In this document: piece after piece, positions 51,487 through 60,028 of the stretch | Numbering within the stretch: position 1 is the stretch's first letter | How the letters are laid out: each line of letters begins with the position of its first letter | From: Romboutsia ilealis | GTDB taxonomy: Bacteria; Bacillota; Clostridia; Peptostreptococcales; Peptostreptococcaceae | Length of the DNA: 64,000 nt | Assembly (NCBI RefSeq): GCF_900015215.1 | Contig: NZ_LN555523.1 | Coordinates: 440,415 to 504,414, forward strand | Direction of reading: 5' to 3' | Notes under the pieces: generated by a model | Told to the model about the DNA's origin: nothing | Seen by the model: only the letters and a program-made list of their open reading frames with translations | Database searches by the model: none | Program-made: the position numbers and the translations under genes

Positions 51487-51508
51487 ATTAAAACTACTTC
51501 TTATTTAA
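51472..51508. terminator. Bidirectional terminator embedded in two coding ends
   Basis: TTAAATAAGAAGTAG pairs perfectly with CTACTTCTTATTTAA around a 7-base loop. The left arm holds the last codons and stop of tcdA (LNKK-stop); the right arm, read on the - strand, holds the last codons and stop of the MBL gene, also LNKK-stop. Confidence 0.85.
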
Positions 51509-52339
51509 TTTATAGTCTTTAGTTGTAAAAATAGTGTCACCATCGCTATAAAATACAATATTACCTAAAATATCTGTTCTATAAGTTAAGACATTATTTT
51601 TTTCTAGAGTATCTAAAGTGCTTTTATGAGGATGGCCATATTGATTTTTATAACCGCAGGATATGACTGCTACATCTGGACTTACTTCTTCTACAAATTC
51701 AGAAGTGGTAGAAGAGCTACTTCCATGATGTCCTACTTTAAGAAAATCTATATCATTAAGTTCATAAGAATTTATAATATTTAATTCATTGTTAGCTTCA
51801 GCATCTCCTGTAAATAGAAAGGATTTATTTTTATAATCTAATCTAAATACTATAGAGTTAAGATTATTTTCTTCTTGAATATAAGAAGGTGCAAGTACTT
51901 CTAAATTTATATTATCCTCTATATTAATAAAATCTCCGCTGCTTAGACCTTGTAAATTTAAGTTTTTATTTAAACATGAATTGATTAAATTTTGATAGGA
52001 TACTGTATCAGATTCATAATTAGGCGCATATATATTTGATACATTAAATTTATCTATTATATTATCTAGACCACCAATATGATCAGAGTCAAAGTGTGTA
52101 GCTATTATATAATCTATATTTTCTACATTCTGTTTTTTTAAATAGCTAGATATTATATGATGGCTATTATCATCACCACCATCAATTAAAATATTTTTAG
52201 AGCTAGGGGTTTGTATCAATATACTATCTCCTTGTCCAACATCTATAGTATGTATAGATAAATAGTTATTTTTGCCAGATGGAATTAAAAGTGATATTAT
52301 AATAATTATTAGAATATAAGTTAAAAATAAATTTTTCAA
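51494..52339 (-). CDS. Secreted ComEC-type metallo-beta-lactamase-fold protein
   Basis: A 281-residue MBL-fold protein of the type fused to ComEC. A hydrophobic N-terminal segment (YILIIIIISLLI) serves as signal or anchor. The family start SIHTIDVGQGDSILIQT is followed by LIDGGDD, the metal motif ATHFDSDHIGGLDN, FTGDAE, KVGHHGSSSST and a late YGHPHKST. Start is TTG 52339 (- strand) preceded by GGAGGTAATTTA; the frame upstream lacks a ribosome site. In ComEC the domain is thought to degrade the non-transported strand. A separate ComEC-like channel lacking this domain lies at 54.7 kb. Confidence 0.9.
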   Translation of the reverse strand: MKNLFLTYILIIIIISLLIPSGKNNYLSIHTIDVGQGDSILIQTPSSKNILIDGGDDNSHHIISSYLKKQNVENIDYIIATHFDSDHIGGLDNIIDKFNVSNIYAPNYESDTVSYQNLINSCLNKNLNLQGLSSGDFINIEDNINLEVLAPSYIQEENNLNSIVFRLDYKNKSFLFTGDAEANNELNIINSYELNDIDFLKVGHHGSSSSTTSEFVEEVSPDVAVISCGYKNQYGHPHKSTLDTLEKNNVLTYRTDILGNIVFYSDGDTIFTTKDYKLNKK

Positions 52340-52547
52340 TAAATTACCTCCATTTATTATATGTTTATAAGTAAATAATATGGGTAACATAAATTAGTAA
52401 TGTAAACTATCTTATATTCTAAACAATAAAGTATAAGATAATTCAAAGGATAATGATAAAATATTAACTTTTAAGATTATAGTATAATTTTTATATATTA
52501 ATTATTAGTAAGTATATATAAATGTAAGAAAGGATTAGAGATTATAT

Positions 52548-53453
52548 ATGAAATTTAAAGAAATAACTATAGATTCAATAAAAGAACTACAGCCATATTT
52601 TGATTTAGTTGATTATGAGGCTTGTGAATATTGTTTTACTACATTATATATGTGGCAACATGTATATAAAACAGGATATGTTATATGTGATGATTTCGCA
52701 GTTATAATGGCAGAATACGAGGGGAATAGTTTTTCTATATTACCTTTAGCTAAAAAAGAAAAGTTGCCAAAAGCTATAGATTTTACTATAAAATACTTCA
52801 AAGAAAGTAACAAAAAAATATGTTTCAGAGGTATAACTAAAGAAGTGGTAGGGATTTTACAAGATAATTATCCAGGTGAATTTGAATATATAGAGGAAAG
52901 AGATTTATTTGATTATGTATATGATGGTGAAAGCTTAAGAACTTTAGGGGGAAGAAAAAACCAAAAAAAGAGAAATCATATAAATGCATTTTTAAAAGAC
53001 TATGAAGGTAGATATGAGTATAGACTTCTTGATGAAGGAGACTTTACATATTGTTTAAATCTACTAAAAGAGTGGACTGTAAATAAAGAAGAAAATAATG
53101 AATTTGATGAAGGTATGGATGATGAGTCTGTAGGAATTAAGAAGATATTTAATAATTATGAGTACTTAAAAGATAGATTAAAGATAGCAGGTATATATGT
53201 AGATGGTAAATTAGAGGCATTTACTATGGGTGAACTTATAAATTCTAACATGGCATTAATTCATATAGAAAAAGCTAATCCAAATATAAGGGGATTATAT
53301 CCATACATAAATCAGCAATTTATATTAAATGAATTTGAGAATGTAGAGTTTGTAAATAGAGAAGAAGACTTAGGAATACCTGGGCTTAGAAAAGCGAAAC
53401 TTTCTTATCATCCTGTTAAATTTGTTGAGAAATACACTGTTAGGGAGAACTAA
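52548..53453 (+). CDS. DUF2156-family protein (acyl/aminoacyltransferase-like)
   Basis: A 301-residue cytoplasmic protein of the DUF2156 family, which is related to the C-terminal domain of phosphatidylglycerol lysyltransferase and has two GNAT-like folds. Visible family segments are ACEYCFTTLYMWQHVY near the N-terminus, GGRKNQKKRNHINAFLKD in the middle and YPYINQQF, with NREEDLGIPGLRKAKLSYHP, near the end. The last region is the most conserved. Substrate is unknown. The next gene, another GNAT-type protein, starts 1 base after this stop, so the two are co-expressed and may act on a shared substrate. Confidence 0.88.
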   Translation: MKFKEITIDSIKELQPYFDLVDYEACEYCFTTLYMWQHVYKTGYVICDDFAVIMAEYEGNSFSILPLAKKEKLPKAIDFTIKYFKESNKKICFRGITKEVVGILQDNYPGEFEYIEERDLFDYVYDGESLRTLGGRKNQKKRNHINAFLKDYEGRYEYRLLDEGDFTYCLNLLKEWTVNKEENNEFDEGMDDESVGIKKIFNNYEYLKDRLKIAGIYVDGKLEAFTMGELINSNMALIHIEKANPNIRGLYPYINQQFILNEFENVEFVNREEDLGIPGLRKAKLSYHPVKFVEKYTVREN

Positions 53454-53454
53454 T

Positions 53455-54621
53455 ATGAATATGAGATATGCTAAAGAAGAAGAAATAGATGATATTAAAG
53501 AAATATGGAATTATTGTTTTAATGATGAAGATAGCTTTGTTAATTACTATTTCAATAATAAATACAATAATAATAATACAATCGTAGCATGTGAAGATGA
53601 AGATATTGTATCTTCTCTTCAATTAAACCAATATAAAATAAAGTTAGATGATAAAGAATATGAAACATCATACGTTGTGGGGGTGTCTACATTTCCACAA
53701 GTAAGGGGAAGAGGGTATATGAAAAGAATTATGGAATACTCTCTTAATGAACTTTATAAAAAAAATCAAATAGTATCAATACTTATGCCTATTGATTATA
53801 GATTATATAGAAAGTATGGATATGAACATTGCTATGATCAATTAGAATACTATATAAATATAGAAGATTTAAAGAATTTTAATTTATTAGGTAGAATGTA
53901 TAAAGCCAATGAGGAGCATATCGACGATTTAATTGATATAAATAATTTATTTTTAGAAGATGTAAATGGTAATGTAGTTAGAAATAAGGAATATTATGTA
54001 AATTTATTCAAAGAAGTTGAAAGCGAAAATGGTCATATATATGTTTATAAAGATGGATCATATAAAGGGTATATAATATATTTCTTAAATGGAGATAATA
54101 TGTTTGTTAGGGAATTGTTTTATAAAGATTTAGATTCATTAAAATCTATTTTAAAATTTATTTATAACCATAATACTCAATGCAAGAAAGTGACTATATC
54201 AGCGCCTATAAATGATAAAATAAGGTTTGTTTTAGAAAATCCTAAAACTATAGATATTAAAGTAAAACCATTTATGATGGGTAGAGTTATAAATGTAGAA
54301 GATTATCTTAATGGATTAAAAATTAATAGTGATATAGAGTTAAGTGCAAACGTATTTATAGAAGATAAATTTATAAAAGAGAATAATGGAACTTTTAATA
54401 TAAAGATAAAAGATAAAAAAGTTAAAGCTCAAAAGATAAAAGGTGAATGTAATTTATATATGAGTATTAATACTTTTACTCAATTAGCATTTTCCTATAT
54501 AGATATAAAAGAAGCTATGATTTTAAATAATATAAATAAAAATGCAAAAAATAAAGAAGCAATACATTTATTTGAATTATTGTTTAAGAAAAAAGAAAAC
54601 TATATAAATGAGTATGTTTAA
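53455..54621 (+). CDS. GNAT-family N-acetyltransferase (Eis-like)
   Basis: A 388-residue acetyltransferase of the Eis/multi-domain GNAT type. The N-terminal GNAT fold contains the acetyl-CoA motif VSTFPQVRGRGYMKRIMEYS, followed by SILMPIDYRLYRKYGYEHC. The middle and C-terminal parts (from about residue 160) match the second GNAT and SCP2-like domains of Eis proteins. Substrates for relatives include aminoglycosides and protein lysines, but nothing here fixes the substrate. ATG 53455 follows TTAGGGAGAA, immediately after the DUF2156 gene. A terminator follows. Confidence 0.88.
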   Translation: MNMRYAKEEEIDDIKEIWNYCFNDEDSFVNYYFNNKYNNNNTIVACEDEDIVSSLQLNQYKIKLDDKEYETSYVVGVSTFPQVRGRGYMKRIMEYSLNELYKKNQIVSILMPIDYRLYRKYGYEHCYDQLEYYINIEDLKNFNLLGRMYKANEEHIDDLIDINNLFLEDVNGNVVRNKEYYVNLFKEVESENGHIYVYKDGSYKGYIIYFLNGDNMFVRELFYKDLDSLKSILKFIYNHNTQCKKVTISAPINDKIRFVLENPKTIDIKVKPFMMGRVINVEDYLNGLKINSDIELSANVFIEDKFIKENNGTFNIKIKDKKVKAQKIKGECNLYMSINTFTQLAFSYIDIKEAMILNNINKNAKNKEAIHLFELLFKKKENYINEYV

Positions 54622-54650
54622 AGGATATCAAATTTGATATCCTTTATTTT
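54619..54650 (+). terminator. Terminator after the GNAT gene
   Basis: A spacer-free palindrome with core AAAGGATATCAAA and complement overlaps the stop codon and is followed by TTTATTTTG. Confidence 0.85.
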
Positions 54651-54705
54651 GTTTAAAAATTGATTGTTTTGAAGATACTTAAAGTAAATTGCTTTTGGAG
54701 GAATT

Positions 54706-55965
54706 ATGAGAAGACCGTTTTTAATAATTTTTATTATATTATTAATAGTATCATTTATATACACTAATATTAATACAATTAATACAGGTTGTGATAATGA
54801 AGATATAGAAGTTATAGGGATAGTAAAGCATAAAAAAGAAAAAGAAAGATATAATGAATACACAGTTGGAAAATTTGTTGTTAGAGATTATACTAAACAT
54901 AAAACAATTAAAGTGGGTAGTGAAATAAAACTAACAGGAGAATTTAAGGATTTAAATAAAATGTCATATGAAAGCTTTGACTATGGAAGATATCTAAGGA
55001 GTGCTGGTTATAAAGGGTTAATTTACTTAAAAGACTATAGTACATTAGGGAGTAACCTCATGTATGAGTATATTTATAAAGTAAAATCTTATATAAGTAA
55101 TACAATAAGATATTTATATAAAACAAATTCAGACTTTATAAATTCTATAATGTTAGGACAAAAAGACGATTTATCACAAAATGAGAAATTAATATTTACT
55201 AGAACTGGTACTAGCCATATTATAGCAATTTCAGGGCTTCATACGGGCATACTTTCAGGATTGATAATATTTATGATGGGAAGAATAAATAAGATTTATA
55301 AATTAGTAATTCTATCTATTATGATGTTTCTTTACTCAATTATGGTTGGGAATTCACCTTCAATAATAAGGTCTATAATGTTTATGATATCACTGTATTT
55401 GAGTTTTTTCTTAGATAGGAAGATAGATAAAATATCAACATTATCCTTTGTAGGTATATTATTTGTAATAAATAATCCATACATAATATATAATGTAAGT
55501 TTTCAATTGTCTTTTCTTGCAACATTGTCTATAATATATTTCTATGATTATATAAATAATAAATTAAATATAAAAATAATTTCATTAACTTTATCTGCAA
55601 ATATATTAACAATACCAATAATATACTATAATTTCAAAGGTATACCTTTAGCTTCTATATTTAGTAATATAATTATAGTTCCATTTGTAGGTATTATTAT
55701 ATATTTGGCTATGTTGAGTTTAATATTGTTTAAAATAAATATATATATATCAAATATAGTGGTGTATATCAATAGATTTATCTTAGAAACTATATATGTA
55801 TTATTAGAAAAAATAAGTAATTTAGATTTTGCTTATATTATTGTAGAAGAGCCTAAATTATACTATGTAATTATTTATTATACGGTAGTATTTTTATATA
55901 TGATTTATAAAGAAGCAAAAACTATAAAGGAGCAATCACATGAACTACAAGGATATTATAAATGA
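54706..55965 (+). CDS. comEC: ComEC/Rec2-type DNA-uptake channel protein lacking its MBL domain
   Basis: A 419-residue polytopic membrane protein. The N-terminal helix and soluble domain (DUF4131-like, about residues 20-110, EVIGIVKHKKEKERYNEY) are followed by the Competence domain. There LISGLHTGIL appears as HIIAISGLHTGILSGLI, then PSIIRSIMFM and the helices NVSFQLSFLATLSI. Full-length ComEC is about 700-800 residues and ends in an MBL domain, absent here but found as a separate protein at 51494-52339. TTGGAGGAA precedes the ATG. holA overlaps its end by 26 bases, as in the conserved comEC-holA-rpsT order. Confidence 0.9.
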   Translation: MRRPFLIIFIILLIVSFIYTNINTINTGCDNEDIEVIGIVKHKKEKERYNEYTVGKFVVRDYTKHKTIKVGSEIKLTGEFKDLNKMSYESFDYGRYLRSAGYKGLIYLKDYSTLGSNLMYEYIYKVKSYISNTIRYLYKTNSDFINSIMLGQKDDLSQNEKLIFTRTGTSHIIAISGLHTGILSGLIIFMMGRINKIYKLVILSIMMFLYSIMVGNSPSIIRSIMFMISLYLSFFLDRKIDKISTLSFVGILFVINNPYIIYNVSFQLSFLATLSIIYFYDYINNKLNIKIISLTLSANILTIPIIYYNFKGIPLASIFSNIIIVPFVGIIIYLAMLSLILFKINIYISNIVVYINRFILETIYVLLEKISNLDFAYIIVEEPKLYYVIIYYTVVFLYMIYKEAKTIKEQSHELQGYYK

Positions 55966-56980
55966 TATAAAAAATAGAAACATAAAAAATACTTACCTTT
56001 TTTATGGGAAAGAATATTATTTAATAGAAAATGCTATAAAAGAGATTAAATTAACTTTAAATGATGGAATGATAGATTTTAACTTAGATATTATAGATGG
56101 GAGAGAAATTACGTTAGATCAACTTATAAGTTCTATAGAGACGCTTCCATTTATGGATGATAGAAAGATAGTTATATTAAAAGATTTTGAATTATTAAAA
56201 GGGAAAAAGAAAAATTTTAGTGATGAAGATGAAAAATATTTTGCAGAATATATAGATAATATACCTCAAACTACTACATTAGTATTTGTAGTATATGGAG
56301 ATATAGATAAACGAAAATCATTAGTTAAAAAGATAAGTGAAAATGGAATAGTATTTAACTGTGACAAATTATCAGATATGGATTTATTTAAATGGGTAAA
56401 GAAAAGATTTGATAAGAATAATGTAATAATAGACAATGCTCAAATTATGTACTTTATAAATAGTGAAGGGTATTTAGACAAAAGTAGTGAAAAAACTTTA
56501 TCTGATTTAGAAAATGAAATAAATAAAATTAGTTCATTTGTTGGTAAGGAAAATAAAGTAACAAATGATATAATAGATCAACTTTCTCAAAAAAAAGTAG
56601 AAAATGATATATTTAAACTTATTGATTATATAGGACAGAAAAATTCATCTGATGCCATGAAAATTTTAAATGATATGATTTATGAAGGAGAGTCTGTATT
56701 TGGTATATTTTCTATGATAGCAAGACAGTTTAAAGTTATTATGCAAGTTAGACAATTACAAATACAAGGTCATACTTCTAAAAGTATAGCAGAAAGACTT
56801 AAATTACATCCATTCGTTGTAGGTAAAGCATTAAAACAAACTAAAAATTTTTCTGATGAAGTTATAGTAGATATATTAAATTCTATACTAGAAAGTGATT
56901 TTAAAATAAAAAATGGATTAGTAAGAGATACATTGTCTATAGAAATGCTAATAAGTAAATATTGTAAAAAAGGAAGTTAA
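55940..56980 (+). CDS. holA: DNA polymerase III, delta subunit
   Basis: A 346-residue clamp-loader delta subunit that opens the sliding clamp. It begins NTYLFYGKEYYLIENAIKEI and has the AAA+-like but degenerate core with IETLPFMDDRKIVILKDFEL and TTLVFVVYGDIDKRKSLVKK. The C-terminal helical domain includes QFKVIMQVRQLQ and HPFVVGKALKQTKNF. AAAGGAGCAA precedes the ATG, which lies inside the comEC end. Position before rpsT is conserved in Gram-positive bacteria. Confidence 0.93.
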   Translation: MNYKDIINDIKNRNIKNTYLFYGKEYYLIENAIKEIKLTLNDGMIDFNLDIIDGREITLDQLISSIETLPFMDDRKIVILKDFELLKGKKKNFSDEDEKYFAEYIDNIPQTTTLVFVVYGDIDKRKSLVKKISENGIVFNCDKLSDMDLFKWVKKRFDKNNVIIDNAQIMYFINSEGYLDKSSEKTLSDLENEINKISSFVGKENKVTNDIIDQLSQKKVENDIFKLIDYIGQKNSSDAMKILNDMIYEGESVFGIFSMIARQFKVIMQVRQLQIQGHTSKSIAERLKLHPFVVGKALKQTKNFSDEVIVDILNSILESDFKIKNGLVRDTLSIEMLISKYCKKGS

Positions 56981-57013
56981 AAAATCTTAGTAAATAAATA
57001 CTAAGATTTTTTT
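56979..57013. terminator. Terminator after holA
   Basis: AAAAAATCTTAGTA pairs with TACTAAGATTTTTT around AATAAA, overlapping the holA stop. Confidence 0.88.
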
Positions 57014-57039
57014 GATTTAACCGATATATATAAAATAAA

Positions 57040-57064
57040 AACCCTTGATATTATCAAGGGTTAG
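57040..57064 (-). terminator. Terminator of rpsT (- strand)
   Basis: AACCCTTGATA and TATCAAGGGTT pair with one central base; on the - strand the stem is followed by TTTTATTTTATA. Confidence 0.85.
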
Positions 57065-57088
57065 TATCTATTCATAAGAAACGGATAA

Positions 57089-57355
57089 TTAAGCGTTCAT
57101 TCCGTTTAATTTTTGAGCTAACTTAGCAACTTTTCTAGATGCTGCATTTTTGTGTATAGTTCCTTTAGAAGCTACTTGATATATTTTCTTTTGAGCAAAT
57201 TGGAACTTAGCAACAGCCTCTTCTCTGTTTCCAGCTGCAACAGCTTCTTCGAATCTTCTTATTGCAGTTTTTAATTGAGATTTTCTAGCTCTATTTAAAG
57301 CAGTTTTCTTTTCGATAACTCTTATTCTTTTCTTAGCAGATTTTATGTTTGCCAC
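57089..57355 (-). CDS. rpsT: 30S ribosomal protein S20
   Basis: An 88-residue S20, a helical protein binding 16S rRNA. It begins MANIKSAKKRIRV and is rich in Lys, Arg and Ala, with the typical ASRKVAKLAQKLN near the end. On the - strand GAGGGGGTG is followed by two in-frame GTG codons; the second, at 57355, has proper spacing and gives the family start. It is transcribed opposite to its neighbours, as is usual for rpsT in this cluster. Confidence 0.96.
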   Translation of the reverse strand: MANIKSAKKRIRVIEKKTALNRARKSQLKTAIRRFEEAVAAGNREEAVAKFQFAQKKIYQVASKGTIHKNAASRKVAKLAQKLNGMNA

Positions 57356-57617
57356 GTGGTTCACCCCCTCGTTTATTTTATTATATTCATCGTCAACATA
57401 TTAGATTTTAACAGAAATAAAATCAAAAATCAAGGATAAATATTTATAAGTTTTATTATTATTTCTTTTTTTATTTTAAGTTATATATTACATAAAGATA
57501 GTATACAACGTGAGAGTTAAATATTCAATAAATTACAAATTTACATGTTATTGTTATAAAATACTAAAATTTGTTAAGAATTATAATTAGTATTTAACTA
57601 ATACATGGAGGGTAAAT

Positions 57618-58574
57618 ATGTTTAATATAAGAACAGACTTAGCACTAGAAGCAAAAGAAATATATGAAAATGATCAAAAATCAACAGAAATACCTGGAGT
57701 AAAGATAGAAAATAAAGATTTAGAAAACTGTAAAGTAACGATAGTTGAGGTTATAGATGAACAAGGATCTAAAATAATGAATAAGGGTATAGGAAAATAT
57801 GTTACATTAGAAAGTAATCTTATGAAATTTGATGATGATGAATCTCGAGAAGAAATGATTACATATTTGAAAGATGAATTAGTAGAAATACTAGGAGAGG
57901 ATAAGACTAAAAAAACTTTAGTAATAGGACTTGGTAACTGGAATATAACATCAGATGCATTAGGGCCGAAGAGTGTATCTAAAACATTAGTTACAAGACA
58001 TATATTTAAAAATTACAATAAAGACTACGATGATGATTTTACAGAAGTATCTGCTTTAAGCCCAGGTGTTATGGGGATAACTGGTTTAGAAACTAGTGAG
58101 ACTGTAAAATCAATAGTAGATATGATAAAACCTGACAGGGTAATTGCTATAGATGCATTAGCATCGAGAAAAATGGAAAGAGTAAACTCAACTATACAAA
58201 TATCTACAGCTGGGATATCTCCAGGTGGAGGGGTTGGAAATAAAAGAAAAGCATTAAATAAAGATTATTTAGGTGTTGATGTAATAGCTATAGGAGTACC
58301 GACTGTGGTAGATGCTGCTACATTAACTAGTGATGTATTAGATTTAGCGATAGATAATTTAATGAGCCAATCAAATGAAGGCGAAAATTTCTATAATATG
58401 CTAAAACAACTTAAAGAAGATGAGAAGTATCATCTTATAAAAGAGTCTTTAGATCCATATGATAAAAATTTAATAGTAACACCTAAAGACATAGATGAAA
58501 CTATAGAGAATTTATCGATAATAATAAGCGAAGGATTAAATAGATCTCTCCATCCAGGTAGAATAACCAATTAA
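57618..58574 (+). CDS. gpr: Germination protease Gpr
   Basis: Gpr degrades small acid-soluble spore proteins during germination. The 318-residue protein has the N-terminal propeptide region (MFNIRTDLALEAKEIY), which is normally removed by self-processing, and the family blocks VIGLGNWNITSDALGPKSV, LSPGVMGITGLET and DALASRKMERVNSTIQIS with GISPGGGVGNKRK. ATGGAGGGTAA precedes the ATG. Gpr is made in the forespore under sigma-G in relatives; a matching promoter was not convincingly found. spoIIP follows 11 bases later. Confidence 0.96.
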   Translation: MFNIRTDLALEAKEIYENDQKSTEIPGVKIENKDLENCKVTIVEVIDEQGSKIMNKGIGKYVTLESNLMKFDDDESREEMITYLKDELVEILGEDKTKKTLVIGLGNWNITSDALGPKSVSKTLVTRHIFKNYNKDYDDDFTEVSALSPGVMGITGLETSETVKSIVDMIKPDRVIAIDALASRKMERVNSTIQISTAGISPGGGVGNKRKALNKDYLGVDVIAIGVPTVVDAATLTSDVLDLAIDNLMSQSNEGENFYNMLKQLKEDEKYHLIKESLDPYDKNLIVTPKDIDETIENLSIIISEGLNRSLHPGRITN

Positions 58575-58585
58575 GGAGGAAAAAT

Positions 58586-59533
58586 ATGTTAAGAAAAGCT
58601 AAGAAGATTATAAGTATAGCCTGTATTTTGACTTTTGTTTTACCAATCATATCTTATAGTATAGATAAAGAAGAATTTCTTAAGTTTTTAATAGAGTCAT
58701 CTTATCCAGAGGCAAGTACAAACAATGATAATTCTAAAGAAGAAAAAGATAAAGAAGATAAAACTGCGAATAATAAAGAAAAAGATTATATAAAAGTTCA
58801 TATAGGAGAAGAAAATGTTCCTACATTAAACAATAAATCTGATAATAAAGAAAATATATCTGTGGCATCTAGTGAATATAAAAATGACATAAGATTAACT
58901 AAAGAAGATCCTACTATGTTAATATATCACTCTCATGCAGGGGAAACTTATTCAGATTCTCCAGAAGGAAATTATCATTCACAAAATAATAGAGATAAAT
59001 CAGTGCTTGAAGTTGGAACACTGTTAACAGAGCAATTAAGTCAAAAAGGTTGGGGAGTTGCACATAGTACAAAATATCATGATTATCCAGATTTTACAAA
59101 ATCTTATGCAAGTAGTTTAGAAACTGTAAAATCAATGTTAAATAATCATAAAAATATAAATATAGCTATAGATTTACACAGAGATGGAAGGGATCTTAAC
59201 ACTGATGCTGATATGCAAAAAGAGAATGAAAGAATGACTACAACTTATAACGGTGAAAAAGTAGCTAAATTTTTCTTTGTTGTAGGTATGAAAAATACTA
59301 ATGTAGATGAAGTACAAGAATTAGCTGAGGATATAACTAAATTTGCTCAAAGTAAATACCCTGAATTGGTTTTACCTATAGTAAAGAAGCAATATGGTAA
59401 GTTCAATCAATATATGGCTAAAAATCATATGCTTATAGAAATAGGAAGTAATGGAACTAGTTCAGATGAAGCAAAAGCATCTGTAAAATACGTAGCAGAA
59501 ATTTTAGATGAATACTTTAAGCAAAATAGATAA
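58586..59533 (+). CDS. spoIIP: Stage II sporulation protein P
   Basis: SpoIIP is an amidase and endopeptidase that, with SpoIID and SpoIIM, digests septal peptidoglycan during engulfment. The 315-residue protein has an N-terminal membrane anchor (about residues 8-26) and a charged low-complexity linker (about 45-100, Asn/Lys/Glu/Asp-rich). The catalytic domain holds zinc-site residues in LIYHSHAGETY (His115, His117), AIDLHRDGRD and the late HMLIEIGSNGTSSDEA. AAGGAGGAAAA precedes the ATG. The gpr-spoIIP order is conserved with Bacillus. Confidence 0.94.
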   Translation: MLRKAKKIISIACILTFVLPIISYSIDKEEFLKFLIESSYPEASTNNDNSKEEKDKEDKTANNKEKDYIKVHIGEENVPTLNNKSDNKENISVASSEYKNDIRLTKEDPTMLIYHSHAGETYSDSPEGNYHSQNNRDKSVLEVGTLLTEQLSQKGWGVAHSTKYHDYPDFTKSYASSLETVKSMLNNHKNINIAIDLHRDGRDLNTDADMQKENERMTTTYNGEKVAKFFFVVGMKNTNVDEVQELAEDITKFAQSKYPELVLPIVKKQYGKFNQYMAKNHMLIEIGSNGTSSDEAKASVKYVAEILDEYFKQNR

Positions 59534-59551
59534 TAGTCTAGGAGATTAAGT

Positions 59552-59842
59552 ATGAGTAGGCTAGAAAAGAAGATTTACAAGAAATCAAGAAAAAGAAAAA
59601 TTAAGATTGTATTTAGAGCTTTATTTATTCTAGCTATGACTACAAATTTATTAATATGCATATTTATAATAGATAAAAGTGCAAGAGATATGTTAGGTCC
59701 AGATGCTTATCTTTTGAATTCTTTTATATATGATATAAATATGGATGATATTAAAATTAATATTGGCGAAAAAATAAATGAAGTATATAAAGTAAAGGAT
59801 AAAATAATAAAATTATATAACGATAGTAAAAATAAGACTTAA
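59552..59842 (+). CDS. Small membrane protein in the gpr-spoIIP-lepA interval
   Basis: A 96-residue protein of unknown function. A very basic N-terminus (KKIYKKSRKRKIKIVFR) is followed by one hydrophobic helix at about residues 24-42 and a soluble C-terminal half (MDDIKINIGEKINEVYKVKD), probably outside the membrane. It occupies the place of yqxA between spoIIP and lepA in Bacillus, but I cannot show homology from sequence. TAGGAGATTAAGT precedes the ATG, 18 bases after spoIIP, suggesting co-expression during sporulation. Its stop lies inside a 42-base perfect palindrome. Confidence 0.8.
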   Translation: MSRLEKKIYKKSRKRKIKIVFRALFILAMTTNLLICIFIIDKSARDMLGPDAYLLNSFIYDINMDDIKINIGEKINEVYKVKDKIIKLYNDSKNKT

Positions 59843-59865
59843 ATATTTAAGTCTTATTTTTACTA
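59824..59865. terminator. Perfect 42-base palindromic terminator
   Basis: Two 21-base arms (core AAAAATAAGACTTAAAT and complement) pair with no spacer and include the stop codon of the small membrane protein. Confidence 0.83.
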
Positions 59866-60028
59866 TGTAAGAACTTTTAAATATTTAATGAATAAATGAA
59901 CATTATACAAATTAAGGAAGAATTATATAAGAAAAATAAGTTTTTGTTTTTATAACATAACGGTTATTTACATAAAAGGGGATATATTATAAAATAAAAG
60001 TTATGATAATAAAAAAGGAGGAACAAAG

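Noticed and set aside
52548-54621. DUF2156 and GNAT genes as a toxin-antitoxin pair
   Set aside because: Both proteins are large and resemble conserved housekeeping-type acyltransferases, and neither looks like an antitoxin.
57501-57550. Sigma-G type promoter before gpr (GTATA and CATGTTA-like elements)
   Set aside because: Each element occurs, but never with 17-18 base spacing, so it was not annotated.
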